Of a DNA stretch of 64,000 nucleotides, positions 36,911 through 46,157 are shown piece by piece (position 1 is the first letter of the stretch; each line of letters opens with the position of its first letter). The notes under the pieces are model-generated. The model worked only from the letters and a program-made list of their open reading frames with translations. It was not told the origin of the DNA and did no database searches. The position numbers and the translations under genes are program-made. The stretch covers positions 1 to 64,000 of the forward strand of contig SVDX01000010.1 of assembly GCA_015057605.1 (NCBI GenBank), given 5' to 3'. The stretch is from Lachnospira sp. Its GTDB lineage: Bacteria; Bacillota; Clostridia; Lachnospirales; Lachnospiraceae.

Positions 36911-38035
36911 ATGAAAAAAATAATTATGCCTGTAACAGGCTTTGCCAAAAAACAATTTGTTTTAGTCATCGCAGCTATCGCAACTATTATTACATGCTTT
37001 TTTGTACCGGTAGACAAGGAATATATCGGATATTTTAATATGCAAACACTTGCTACCTTGTTTTGTACACTCGCGGTAGTTAGCGCATTTTCACATATAC
37101 ATATATTTGAAATCATCAGCAAGGCCATAGTTTTAAAGCTTCACAATTTAAGAAATGCAACCTTAGGTCTTGTATTTATTACATTTTTTGGTTCTATGCT
37201 TCTTGCAAATGATATGGCGCTTTTAACATTTTTGCCTTTAGGCTTTTTTGTATTAAATACAACTGATAACAAGCAGGCTATGGCATTTACATTTATTATG
37301 CAAAATATAGCTGCTAATCTCGGAGGAATGGTTACAGCATTTGGCAATCCGCAAAACTTGTATTTGTATGCTTATTACGATATTGATTTATTAGAATTTA
37401 CTAAGATAATGCTACCTACCTTTATTGCGGCGACAATATTAATCGTGCTTATATGCTTATTTGTAAAGCCAATTCCTTTAACATTAAAGAGCAATGAAAA
37501 TTACACCATACACAAAAAACGTACTCTTGTATACTCGGCTTTGTTCGTTGCAAGTATACTTATAGTTTTTAGAATCATACCATATATTGAGGGAACTGTT
37601 ATTATAACGCTTATACTTCTTTTTATGGACAGGGATGCAATTAAAGAGGTTAATTATCCTTTATTAGCTACATTTTGCCTCTTCTTTGTATTTAGTGGCA
37701 ATATGGCAAGAATTCCGGCAGTAAATGAGCTATTCTCCTCAATACTTCCAAAGAATACTTTACTATTTGGTATTTTATCATGCCAGTGCATTAGTAACGT
37801 ACCAAGCGCCGTTTTACTATCACATTTTACTGCGGATTATGCGCAGCTTCTACCAGCTGTAAATATCGGTGGTCTTGGAACTTTAATCGCTTCTTTGGCA
37901 AGTCTTATAACATTTAGCGAATACAAAAAGCATAATCCAGGAAAAACACTTTCTTATGTTGCAAAATTTACTGCAATTAATCTGTCCTTTTTAATAGCTT
38001 TGTATTTTGTTGAAAGTATATATTTAGCGATATAA
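36911..38035 (+). CDS. anion permease (ArsB/NhaD, citrate-transporter type)
   Basis: 374 residues, about 10 TM helices. The ion-transporter signatures LLANDMALLTFLPL and a second inverted half with QCISNVPSAVLLSHF mark the two pseudo-symmetric repeats. NLGGMVTAFGNPQNLYLY matches the superfamily substrate region. The substrate (carboxylate, arsenite, sulfate or other) cannot be told. It begins 10 nt after birA and is likely cotranscribed. Confidence 0.85.
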   Translation: MKKIIMPVTGFAKKQFVLVIAAIATIITCFFVPVDKEYIGYFNMQTLATLFCTLAVVSAFSHIHIFEIISKAIVLKLHNLRNATLGLVFITFFGSMLLANDMALLTFLPLGFFVLNTTDNKQAMAFTFIMQNIAANLGGMVTAFGNPQNLYLYAYYDIDLLEFTKIMLPTFIAATILIVLICLFVKPIPLTLKSNENYTIHKKRTLVYSALFVASILIVFRIIPYIEGTVIITLILLFMDRDAIKEVNYPLLATFCLFFVFSGNMARIPAVNELFSSILPKNTLLFGILSCQCISNVPSAVLLSHFTADYAQLLPAVNIGGLGTLIASLASLITFSEYKKHNPGKTLSYVAKFTAINLSFLIALYFVESIYLAI

Positions 38036-38040
38036 ATTGT

Positions 38041-38070
38041 AAAGCCCAAGTCACATGACCTGGGCTTTAT
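38041..38070. terminator. bidirectional terminator
   Basis: AAAGCCCA pairs with TGGGCTTT with inner AGTCA/TGACC pairing, followed by TATTTTAA. It separates the plus-strand permease from the convergent repeat protein gene. Confidence 0.75.
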
Positions 38071-38071
38071 T

Positions 38072-39172
38072 TTAATAATCCTCAGAGTGTCTTAGCATCT
38101 TTTCAACCAAAGGCGAATCTCCTTTTAAAGTTAAGTCTTGCTTTTCAAAGTCTACGCCTGAAAACACCAACCACATACTAGCTGTATGTGTTTCTATCTC
38201 TATAGTTCCTGTTAGACTTGTACAACCTTTAAATGTTCCTTCCATCTTCCTTACATCTGAAGGAATCTTTTTAACTGTTTTTAAATTAATACATCTATCA
38301 AATGTATAATTCATATTATATACTCCATCTGGTATATCTGGCGCAACTTCTAGACTTGTACATTCAGTAAATAAATGCGCGATAGAAATTACACCATCCG
38401 GCAATTTGTTTACTTTTTTCAAATTTGTACATCTCGAAAATGTATCTTCCATAACCCTAACTGTTTTCGGTATTTTAGGCATTTTTTCAAGCTCTGTACA
38501 TCTCGAAAATGTACTTACCATAATAATTACTCCGCTCGGTATCTTAGGAGCTTTTGATAAATCAAGACATCCCTCATATGTACCCCATAAAATTTCTACA
38601 TTTTTAGGTATTTTAGGTGATTTCGTTAAACTTTTGCACCCTGCATATGTCTTCCACATAATAGCTACACTCTTAGGTATTTTAGGTGATTTTTTCATTT
38701 TAGTACAGTCCTTAAACGATACTTGCACTATATATTTTCCACCTATACTACCCGCTATATCTTCATAGTCTGTTTTTTCTTTATTAATCGTACTATGTTC
38801 CCATCCCGAAAGCCCTTCTAGAGGACATTTTATTTCAAGTATATCTCCTTTAGAATAATCATACCATCCATAAGTGCTGTGAAAATAACCTGAATAATAT
38901 ATATTAACTCCTCCATCTTCGTCTTTTAAAAAATTTGATATATATTTATACTGATAATCCTCCGTTATATATATATCTCCATTGGCTGGTGTAGGAATCT
39001 TTGCTCCTTCTTTTAGCTCTTCTCCTGTTGATGCTATGATGTAGGTACAGCCTTTTTCAACTCTCTTAACATTTCTACCTTTATATTCATACTGACTTAG
39101 TATTACTATTATTGATATTAATAAGAGTATTGATATAAATGATATGATTATAATTCGTTTTTTGTTTTTCAT
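38072..39172 (-). CDS. membrane-anchored BspA-like repeat protein
   Basis: Start chosen at MKNKKRIIII (GAGGAG 8 nt upstream). 366 residues. An N-terminal TM anchor (about 5-25), a ~100-residue spacer, then six or seven tandem ~23-residue units of form P-x-IP-xxV-xxM-xxTF-xxC-xxL-xK (about 150-320). The Cys is at a fixed place in every unit. This matches BspA/LRR_5-like surface repeats, which usually bind proteins or glycans. It starts 5 nt after the caspase-like gene, so the two are coexpressed. A paralogue lies at 46818-47867. Confidence 0.82.
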   Translation of the reverse strand: MKNKKRIIIISFISILLLISIIVILSQYEYKGRNVKRVEKGCTYIIASTGEELKEGAKIPTPANGDIYITEDYQYKYISNFLKDEDGGVNIYYSGYFHSTYGWYDYSKGDILEIKCPLEGLSGWEHSTINKEKTDYEDIAGSIGGKYIVQVSFKDCTKMKKSPKIPKSVAIMWKTYAGCKSLTKSPKIPKNVEILWGTYEGCLDLSKAPKIPSGVIIMVSTFSRCTELEKMPKIPKTVRVMEDTFSRCTNLKKVNKLPDGVISIAHLFTECTSLEVAPDIPDGVYNMNYTFDRCINLKTVKKIPSDVRKMEGTFKGCTSLTGTIEIETHTASMWLVFSGVDFEKQDLTLKGDSPLVEKMLRHSEDY

Positions 39173-39177
39173 AATTA

Positions 39178-42100
39178 TCACTCCTCTTCACCATACTGAA
39201 AACATTGATTAATATCACCAATTATTACAAATCGATCTTCTAATAAAGAATACTGCGCCACTGTATTATCCAACGCCACTCTTAAACACTCTATTATACT
39301 TTCCTTCTTATTACTATCGGTTAGCAAACTATCAATTAACGCCTTTACAAATTTATCGCTTTCATCAGTTTCCATAAAACCTGTAGTACCTATCACTAAA
39401 CTAGCTCCTTTTTTATAGGTTTCTTCCAATAAATTATAACTATTTTCTCCGTTTATATAATTTTCGCCTGTATTGCATCCTATAAATAACACAATACTTT
39501 CCGAAGCAAAGCTATTATTTCCTTGTAAATTAATATATGCGTTATTTTCTTTTTTAACACTTGTGTCAATTAGATCATTTATATCTACTCTACCATCTCT
39601 ATTTTCATCTTTTCTAGTGTTTAAAATTGTCGGCATTTCATCATGAGCTATTACATAGGACAATGGTTCCGTATTACCATTTGTATCAATATCCTTTAAC
39701 CCCTTTAATCCTCCTGAAAATCCATGCCCTCTGTAAATATAAAAATTAGCTACTTTTATATGATTTATTATATCTTCAGCCTTTGAATCTTCACACGCTA
39801 CGTTGCTTGGCATTGCAACACCAAAAACTTTTTCATAACGAGTCGCTCCTTCATATACTTCATTAAAATAATACACTACACCTTGAGTTTGTACATTATT
39901 TTCTGTTTCCGTATAATCAATCTTAACATTCTTGTCTCCAGCCACTGAAAATGACCAGTACGAACCATCTGTTATTGTACTTGACATATACACACCACCA
40001 TTCGAATATGAACTAAGATACATATTATTATAGCATATTAAATATAAACCTTTTTTATAGTCTGTTAGTTCTTGTGGTTCAGTTTCTTCCAATAACATAC
40101 TTAAATTTAATATACCACCTTCATTACACCTATAGATATTAAACTTAAAATTTTCTCCTGAACTATTTTGATTTAAATATGCACTTGTTCCTGTCAGATT
40201 TGCCCCTAATTGTTTTTGAGCATACACATTTTTCAATCCAAAAAGGCCATTACTTCTATCTATCAGTTGCCATTTTGCTGCATTCGTCCATGCTGTTGAT
40301 TCTTCATCTTCAGATAAGACCGCATTATCTATTGTTGAAATAGTAGCCCCATCGGATGTAGGCGGCAACGTATACGAACCGTTACCTGCTATAATCAACA
40401 ACCCCTTTGACAACTTATTAAATATAAAGTATTCTTCATTCTCTTTTATACCCGTTTGGTCTACTACTTTTATAAGTATACTATCTGCTACTGTTTGACC
40501 CGTTGCTGCATCTGTGTATGAAGCCGTTATTATTACACTTCCTTCCGATACCCCTGTTACTATTCCACCACTACTTACTGTAGCTATATTAGTATCTCCA
40601 CTGGTCCAGGTTAATTGGCTTATTGATATGTTACTATTTTCATCTATCTCACAACTTATTTGATGTGTTTTTCCTATTGCTACCATTCTTCTGTCTGAAT
40701 CTATATCAAGGCTTGTTGAATACGTCATCTCCACATATGGTCTATCTGTTGTAACTCCATACTCTGATGAAAAGATTGCTTTTCTATATGCTGTGCTCGT
40801 TTCATTTGAATTAGTTAGTGTAAAGCCCATATTGCTCTTGTAAGTATAATAACCACTTCTCCACGCTCTTACAAGATGTGTTATATCAAAGCTTGTCCAT
40901 GTTCCAAAGCTCATTGTTGTTCCATAGTTTACATTTGTTGTAAAGTTGCAGCCTGTCGCCCACGATACTGTATTTTCATTCCACGTCGAATTAGATATAT
41001 TAGGATAAAGATTTACGTAGCTTGCCGCATTACCTGAACCGTCTTTACAGTAAAATTTTACTGATACTATATCATCCATTGTTGCGTTCTGATATGCAGT
41101 CGAGTTATAGAGCCCAGGTGTTCTAACTAATACTCTTCCTATCTTGTAAGTATCATCTACATAGCCTGCTGATAGGTATGTATAGTTACCGCAAGCAGCT
41201 GTAGATAATCCTGAAAATACTGGTGCATCTTCTATCGCTCCTGCCCCATTTAAAGTATCTGATATTGTAAGCGTAGGGTCTATCGTTACCGGATATACTG
41301 TTATAGTATCTTTTAAGTATTCATCACTTACCGATATGCTTATTTCATAGGTTTTACCTGCTTCTTTTGTTGTTATCGACATAGTTCCAGTAGTTGGTCT
41401 TCCTACTGCATCGTATACTAGTACTTCACCTATATCATATATACTCTCTGCTTTTTCATCCTTTGCTAGGTAATATCTTCCCTCTTTTTCATATATGTTA
41501 AGTCCGTTAGTTTCTAATGTAAATGTGTATGTCTGCTGAACATACTCTGATAATATTATATCTTCTTTTACACCTGATAGCAATGGTGTGTATCTTAAGT
41601 CTATTCCTGTACCGTAATAGTTTTTATAGGTTACAGCATTATTCTCCATTGTTGTTACTATCTTGCTCGCTGTAAGATTTCTAACTGGTGTTATCTTTAC
41701 TATGTTGTTGTCATAATTTACTTCTATTCCATTTTGAGGAGTTGTTGGTATTGATAATGCTACGTTATTATCGTTTACCCTATATGTATCATTATCTAAT
41801 TTTAGGCTGATATCTTTATCTTTTACGTTACCAAACTTATCTATGTACTTTACATTTTCGTACATCATATACATTGTTTTTGTTCCGTCTGCATTTTTGA
41901 ACATGTAAGTGTTTAACTCTTCCTCATCCTTAAGCCTCTTTACGTGATTGTTTTTAACAAAACTTTCTGCATTCACGTACTTTAAAACTGGTGAGTTTGT
42001 AAAGTCTTCTACTAATTCCACCTCATCTGTAGCACTTATTTCCCCTATTGTGCTTGATGTGGTAGTTGTAGTAGTTTTAGTACTATCTGCTTTTACTGAT

Positions 42101-42186
42101 TGCTTGTAGTAGTTCATTAGTGGTATCAAAAGTGATATGACTAATATAAGGGCTACTTTTCTTTGTGTCTTTTTGCTGTTTGTCAT
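39178..42186 (-). CDS. secreted multidomain protein with caspase/gingipain-like (clan CD) C-terminus
   Basis: 1,002 residues. Signal/TM segment at 10-26. Residues ~60-300 resemble N-terminal beta regions of wall proteins. Residues ~310-495 are DNRLRE-like (WNENTVSWATG, FDITHLVRAWRSG). A Big2 domain follows (about 500-576), then a ricin-like lectin stretch (about 583-750). In the C-terminal part, hydrophobic block VANFYIY leads to Arg-Gly-His821-Gly, and block ESIVLFIG leads to Cys904. This is the His/Cys dyad layout of clan CD peptidases. Between them, DENRDGRVDIND (860-871) is a canonical EF-hand/dockerin calcium loop. It is the first gene of an operon with the BspA-like protein. A calcium-controlled secreted protease is inferred; activity is untested. 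Confidence 0.78.
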   Translation of the reverse strand: MTNSKKTQRKVALILVISLLIPLMNYYKQSVKADSTKTTTTTTSSTIGEISATDEVELVEDFTNSPVLKYVNAESFVKNNHVKRLKDEEELNTYMFKNADGTKTMYMMYENVKYIDKFGNVKDKDISLKLDNDTYRVNDNNVALSIPTTPQNGIEVNYDNNIVKITPVRNLTASKIVTTMENNAVTYKNYYGTGIDLRYTPLLSGVKEDIILSEYVQQTYTFTLETNGLNIYEKEGRYYLAKDEKAESIYDIGEVLVYDAVGRPTTGTMSITTKEAGKTYEISISVSDEYLKDTITVYPVTIDPTLTISDTLNGAGAIEDAPVFSGLSTAACGNYTYLSAGYVDDTYKIGRVLVRTPGLYNSTAYQNATMDDIVSVKFYCKDGSGNAASYVNLYPNISNSTWNENTVSWATGCNFTTNVNYGTTMSFGTWTSFDITHLVRAWRSGYYTYKSNMGFTLTNSNETSTAYRKAIFSSEYGVTTDRPYVEMTYSTSLDIDSDRRMVAIGKTHQISCEIDENSNISISQLTWTSGDTNIATVSSGGIVTGVSEGSVIITASYTDAATGQTVADSILIKVVDQTGIKENEEYFIFNKLSKGLLIIAGNGSYTLPPTSDGATISTIDNAVLSEDEESTAWTNAAKWQLIDRSNGLFGLKNVYAQKQLGANLTGTSAYLNQNSSGENFKFNIYRCNEGGILNLSMLLEETEPQELTDYKKGLYLICYNNMYLSSYSNGGVYMSSTITDGSYWSFSVAGDKNVKIDYTETENNVQTQGVVYYFNEVYEGATRYEKVFGVAMPSNVACEDSKAEDIINHIKVANFYIYRGHGFSGGLKGLKDIDTNGNTEPLSYVIAHDEMPTILNTRKDENRDGRVDINDLIDTSVKKENNAYINLQGNNSFASESIVLFIGCNTGENYINGENSYNLLEETYKKGASLVIGTTGFMETDESDKFVKALIDSLLTDSNKKESIIECLRVALDNTVAQYSLLEDRFVIIGDINQCFQYGEEE

Positions 42187-42249
42187 GTGTAATCCTCCCT
42201 TTAATAATTGATTATATTTTAAGCTACCAAAAACTTGTTAAGACAAGTT

Positions 42250-42304
42250 CTAATTTCTTTATACCATTTCCCATAAAAATTTCAATACTTTTTGCATGAA
42301 CGGT
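42250..42304 (-). promoter_or_regulatory. promoter with LytTR-like element, caspase-like operon
   Basis: Minus strand: ACCGTTCATGCAAAAA, then TATTGAAA, then GTATAAAGAAATTA, with TATAAA beginning 42 nt from the first base of ACCGTT. ACCGTTCAT fits the LytTR half-site pattern (T/A)(A/C)(C/A)GTTN(A/G)(T/G). The same blocks at the same spacing occur at 47895-47967. Confidence 0.6.
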
Positions 42305-42433
42305 AAGATTTTTTCAAAAATTTTGCTTGACAAAAGCAAAAATAAGTCATACGAAGAGACGTCTCCAAAGGCTCTTCTTTATGAATTTTGTTTTGCTTAC
42401 GTTTTTGTCTTTCAATGGACGCTAAAACTATAG

Positions 42434-42471
42434 AAAAACAGAGATAAAAGATTCATCATCTTTCATCTCTG
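42434..42471 (-). terminator. terminator after the ACT-domain gene
   Basis: CAGAGAT-AAAGAT pairs with ATCTTT-ATCTCTG (one bulged mismatch); on the minus strand TTTTTC follows. The remaining intergenic text up to 42186 holds only the promoter noted above. Confidence 0.75.
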
Positions 42472-42483
42472 CACTAAATTTTC

Positions 42484-42918
42484 TTACCACATTTTTGCTA
42501 AATCTTCATCGCCAATAACTGGAATGTTGTTATTTCTTAATATCTTTATAGCTGCATCGTTATCCTCTACACGAATAATCATATATGCGTAATCTCTATT
42601 TCTTGTAAAGAATGCGTATGCATATTCAAGGCTGATACCTTCTTTAGCAAGTACTGAAACTATCTTAGCAATGCTTCCTGGCTTATCCTCACCTGCAACT
42701 GCTACTACATCAGTAAGTGAATATACATGACCTGCTTCCTTCAAAACATTGCCTGCTTTGAATACATCATCTACTATAAGACGTAAAATACCAAAATCTG
42801 ATGTCTCAGCAATCGACAACGCTCTAATGTTAATGCCTGCATTTGCTAATGAAGCAGTGATATCATCTAAACCACCTATCTTATTTTCAATAAATACTGA
42901 AATCTGCTTAACTGTCAT
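42484..42918 (-). CDS. tandem ACT-domain protein
   Basis: 144 residues made of two ACT domains (about 1-68 and 69-144): KQISVFIENKIGGLDDITASLANAGINIRAL and VVAVAGEDKPGSIAKIVSVLAKEGISLEY. Such proteins sense amino acids, often aromatic ones. It follows paaK by 11 nt, a conserved pair in anaerobes that handle aryl acids or 2-oxo acids. Confidence 0.9.
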   Translation of the reverse strand: MTVKQISVFIENKIGGLDDITASLANAGINIRALSIAETSDFGILRLIVDDVFKAGNVLKEAGHVYSLTDVVAVAGEDKPGSIAKIVSVLAKEGISLEYAYAFFTRNRDYAYMIIRVEDNDAAIKILRNNNIPVIGDEDLAKMW

Positions 42919-42929
42919 ATTTAACCCTC

Positions 42930-44237
42930 CTAGCCGTATAACTTACGTTTATCAATAACTCTTACTGCTTTGCCTTCGCTTCTTACGATTGACTTAGGTG
43001 CAACAAGATGTACCTTTGCCTGAATACCAAGCATAGACTTTAATGATTCTACTAATTGCTTTTCTTTCTCTGTAATCTTAGCCATATTATCTGAGAACAT
43101 TTCCTGTGACATTTCAACATTGATATCAAATGTATCATTGTTGTTAACACGGTCTACGATAATCTGATAGTTAGGTGTCATTCCCTCGTTAAGTAATACT
43201 GTCTCAATCTGTGATGGGAATACATTAACACCACGGATAATAAGCATATCATCACTTCTACCAAGTGGCTTAGACATCTTGATATGAGTTCTACCACATG
43301 AACAAGGCTTTCTATTCAAAATACATAAATCCTTTGTACGGTATCTTAAAAGTGGGAATGCTTCCTTAGTGATACTTGTAAATACAAGTTCACCCTTTTC
43401 ACCTTCTGGAAGAACTTCGCCTGTCTTAGAATCAATAATTTCTGCAATAAAGTGATCTTCATTGATATGCATACCTGTCTGCGCTTCACATTCAAATGCT
43501 ACACCAGGACCACTTGTCTCTGTTAAACCATATATATCATATGCCTTAATTCCAAGCTTTTCTTGGATGTCATGACGCATTTCTTCTGTCCATGCTTCCG
43601 CACCAAATATACCTGCTTTTAATTTAATAGTGTCTTTAAGACCCTTCTCTTCAATGTATTCACCTATGTACGCTGCATATGATGGTGTACAACAAAGAAT
43701 TGTAGACTCTAAATCTGCCATAAACTGAACCTGTCTATCAGTATTACCTGATGACATAGGAACTGTAAGACAGCCTACCTTGTGTGAACCACCGTTAAGA
43801 CCAGGACCACCTGTAAATAATCCATAGCCATATGCTACCTGAACTACGTCTTCATCTGTACCGCCAACTGCTGTAATTGCACGTGCACAGCAATCCTCCC
43901 ATAAATCAATATCGTGTTGTGTGTAGAAAGCAACAACTCTTCTACCTGTTGTACCACTTGTAGACTGAATACGAACACATTCCTTAAGAGGCTTGCCTAA
44001 AAGCCCATATGGATATGCATCACGCAAATCATCCTTTGTCAAAAATGGTAACTTGTGTAAATCCTCAATACCTTTGATGTCATCAGGTGTAACACCCTTT
44101 TCTTCCATCTTTGCACGATAATATGGAACATTTTCCCATACGTGCTTTACTTGTTTTACAAGTCTTTCACTCTGTAAGGCCTTTATCTGGTCAACAGGCA
44201 TAGTTTCAATCTCTGGTTGATAATACCTTTTTTCCAT
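42930..44237 (-). CDS. paaK: phenylacetate-CoA ligase
   Basis: Start chosen at MEKRYYQPEIETM behind GGAGAAG. 435 residues, ANL superfamily. ATP-binding STSGTTGRRV, substrate-pocket YGYGLFTGGPGLNGG, AYDIYGLTETSGPG and the C-terminal hinge RSDDMLIIRGVNVFPSQIE are clear. It activates phenylacetate or related aryl acids. Paired with an ACT protein but without the usual indolepyruvate oxidoreductase genes beside it. Confidence 0.93.
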   Translation of the reverse strand: MEKRYYQPEIETMPVDQIKALQSERLVKQVKHVWENVPYYRAKMEEKGVTPDDIKGIEDLHKLPFLTKDDLRDAYPYGLLGKPLKECVRIQSTSGTTGRRVVAFYTQHDIDLWEDCCARAITAVGGTDEDVVQVAYGYGLFTGGPGLNGGSHKVGCLTVPMSSGNTDRQVQFMADLESTILCCTPSYAAYIGEYIEEKGLKDTIKLKAGIFGAEAWTEEMRHDIQEKLGIKAYDIYGLTETSGPGVAFECEAQTGMHINEDHFIAEIIDSKTGEVLPEGEKGELVFTSITKEAFPLLRYRTKDLCILNRKPCSCGRTHIKMSKPLGRSDDMLIIRGVNVFPSQIETVLLNEGMTPNYQIIVDRVNNNDTFDINVEMSQEMFSDNMAKITEKEKQLVESLKSMLGIQAKVHLVAPKSIVRSEGKAVRVIDKRKLYG

Positions 44238-44398
44238 AATACTTCTCCATTTCACAAAAAAATTTATGCTTCTATTATATTACTATCGCATATATTTGTC
44301 AATTTTTCAGTTGTTTTTTTATAAATCCGTCAATAATTCGGTAGAAATACATATTTAAAATATCGTATATTGAATTTAGCGTAGAAAGGGTGTTTTTT

Positions 44399-45745
44399 AT
44401 GAATGTTAAAAAAATCGATATGACCAAGGGTTCAATGCTTAAACTTATAATACTTTTTGCCATTCCTATTTGGATAGGTAATATATTGCAACAGCTGTAC
44501 AACACTGTAGATACCTTAGTTGTAGGTAACTACTGTGGCCCCGTTTCAATCGCCGCAGTTGGCACAAGTGCGCAACCTGTAGAATTCTTGCTATGCATTT
44601 TCTTAGGTCTTGGTACTGGTGTATCCATACTTGTATCACAAAACACAGGAAAGGGCGATACGGAGGCTGTTAAAAAAGTAATTTCAACAGCAACAGCATT
44701 TTTATATATGTGCGCCATTCCACTTACTATACTTGGAATTTTCTTAGGACCACTAATCCTTAAGCTTATGAAGGTTCCTGCTGATACCTTTGATTTGGCA
44801 TCAACATATTTAATTATTATATTCCTTGGAACACTTGGAAATATGGGTTACAATATGAATGCAGGTATTTTACGTGGTATTGGTGATAGCATTTCCTCGC
44901 TTTTATTCTTGCTTGTATCATGTGTAGTTAATATAGTTTTAGACCTCGTATTTGTAGTAGTTTTCCATATGGGTGTTCACGGCGTAGCCTTAGCAACATC
45001 AATCGCTATGTTTATTTCATGGTTTATAAGTATCATCTATATTAAAAACAAACATGCATACCTCGAATATAAGGTAATTCCTACTAATTTCAGCAAAAAG
45101 ATATTAGGTACTATCATTGCTGTTGGTTTACCGCTCGGCCTTAATAACTCAATATATTCGATTGGTCATATTCTTATGCAGTCGCTTATTAATGCACAGG
45201 GTTCAACCTTTATTGCAGCGTGCTCAGTTGCCCAAAAGCTAACCGGTATAGCAAATGTAGCCATAACAGCATTATCATCTGCTGCTACAACCTTTGCTGG
45301 ACAAAATATAGGTGCAAAGAATTATAAACGTGTTAAATATGGTGCACTTAGAATTCCATTATTCTCAGCCGCCATAACCTTAACTGCCGGTCTTATACTT
45401 ACATTGTTCTGTCGCCCTATCTTAGGCTTATTTACAGATAATTCAGACGTATTAAAGCTTGCAACGCAGTACACCTATGTTGTACTTCCATTTACATGGG
45501 GATATGCCCTTTTAAATGGTATAATCAGCTATGTTAACGGTACTGGCGAAGTAAGATATCCAACTATAATAAATATCCTTATGCTATGGGCTGTAAGAAT
45601 CCCTGCCGCATATATCATTTCCACATTTTTCGATGGTACATTTGTTATGGCAGCAGTTCCAATCAGCTTCGCATTTGGCGTAACTGCAATGCTTGCATAT
45701 TTCTTAACACCAAAATGGAAAAAACTTGCCGCAATGGCTGAATAA
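44399..45745 (+). CDS. MATE-family efflux transporter
   Basis: 448 residues with 12 TM helices in two similar halves. Family segments at the start are MTKGSMLKLIILFAIPIWIGNILQQLYNTVDTLVVG and VSIAAVGTSAQPVEFLL. Exports cationic drugs or metabolites with Na+ or H+. The ATG at 44399 has GAAAGG at suitable distance; an upstream GTG (44390) is possible. No dedicated regulator is next to it. Confidence 0.9.
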   Translation: MNVKKIDMTKGSMLKLIILFAIPIWIGNILQQLYNTVDTLVVGNYCGPVSIAAVGTSAQPVEFLLCIFLGLGTGVSILVSQNTGKGDTEAVKKVISTATAFLYMCAIPLTILGIFLGPLILKLMKVPADTFDLASTYLIIIFLGTLGNMGYNMNAGILRGIGDSISSLLFLLVSCVVNIVLDLVFVVVFHMGVHGVALATSIAMFISWFISIIYIKNKHAYLEYKVIPTNFSKKILGTIIAVGLPLGLNNSIYSIGHILMQSLINAQGSTFIAACSVAQKLTGIANVAITALSSAATTFAGQNIGAKNYKRVKYGALRIPLFSAAITLTAGLILTLFCRPILGLFTDNSDVLKLATQYTYVVLPFTWGYALLNGIISYVNGTGEVRYPTIINILMLWAVRIPAAYIISTFFDGTFVMAAVPISFAFGVTAMLAYFLTPKWKKLAAMAE

Positions 45746-45749
45746 AAAC

Positions 45750-45812
45750 ACCCTACGGTCTGAGGTGACCCCAAAAAGTTAGACTTTTGGGGGTCACCTC
45801 AAACCGTAGGGT
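45750..45812. terminator. very long hairpin between convergent genes
   Basis: ACCCTACGGT, GAGGTGACCCC and AAAAGT pair with their complements over nearly 28 bp around TAGA, with two small mismatches. No clear T run follows on either side. It may end both transcripts. The core TGACCCCAAAAAGTTAGAC also resembles the ends of IS3-family elements, so a relic of IS termini is possible. Confidence 0.6.
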
Positions 45813-45820
45813 ATTCTTAT

Positions 45821-46153
45821 TTACTCATATATTTCAAAACCATATTGTTGAAGGAATTTGACTGCTCTCTTTGCAAATGATTTATTAGCTCCCCAGCTAA
45901 TATTAGACAGCCCTGAGCCACCGCCCATTCCAGCAATCACAACATATTGTCCGTTATCATCCTCAGTGAACATAAGTGTTAATGCCACATAACTGCTAAC
46001 TCTAAAGTAATATTCCTCAAAACACAACAATATTGCCTTATCATTTCGCTCATCACATACAGACTCTGTCCAAAATTCCTCTTTCATCTTATCAGCGATA
46101 ATATCGAGTGTCTCTAATCTGCTACTGCATTTCATTTTTACTACATTTCCCAT
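45821..46153 (-). CDS. small conserved protein (DUF6054-like)
   Basis: 110 residues, alpha/beta, with a Gly-rich segment VVIAGMGGGSGLSNISWGANKSF. The layout resembles DUF6054 proteins of Lachnospiraceae (tentative). Four nt after the MBL hydrolase gene, so in one transcript. Function unknown. Confidence 0.6.
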   Translation of the reverse strand: MGNVVKMKCSSRLETLDIIADKMKEEFWTESVCDERNDKAILLCFEEYYFRVSSYVALTLMFTEDDNGQYVVIAGMGGGSGLSNISWGANKSFAKRAVKFLQQYGFEIYE

Positions 46154-46157
46154 ATTT

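Noticed and set aside
42187..42483. Additional ncRNA in the gap upstream of the caspase-like gene
   Set aside because: Beyond the promoter elements and the ACT-gene terminator I see only weak local complementarity with no recognisable class.
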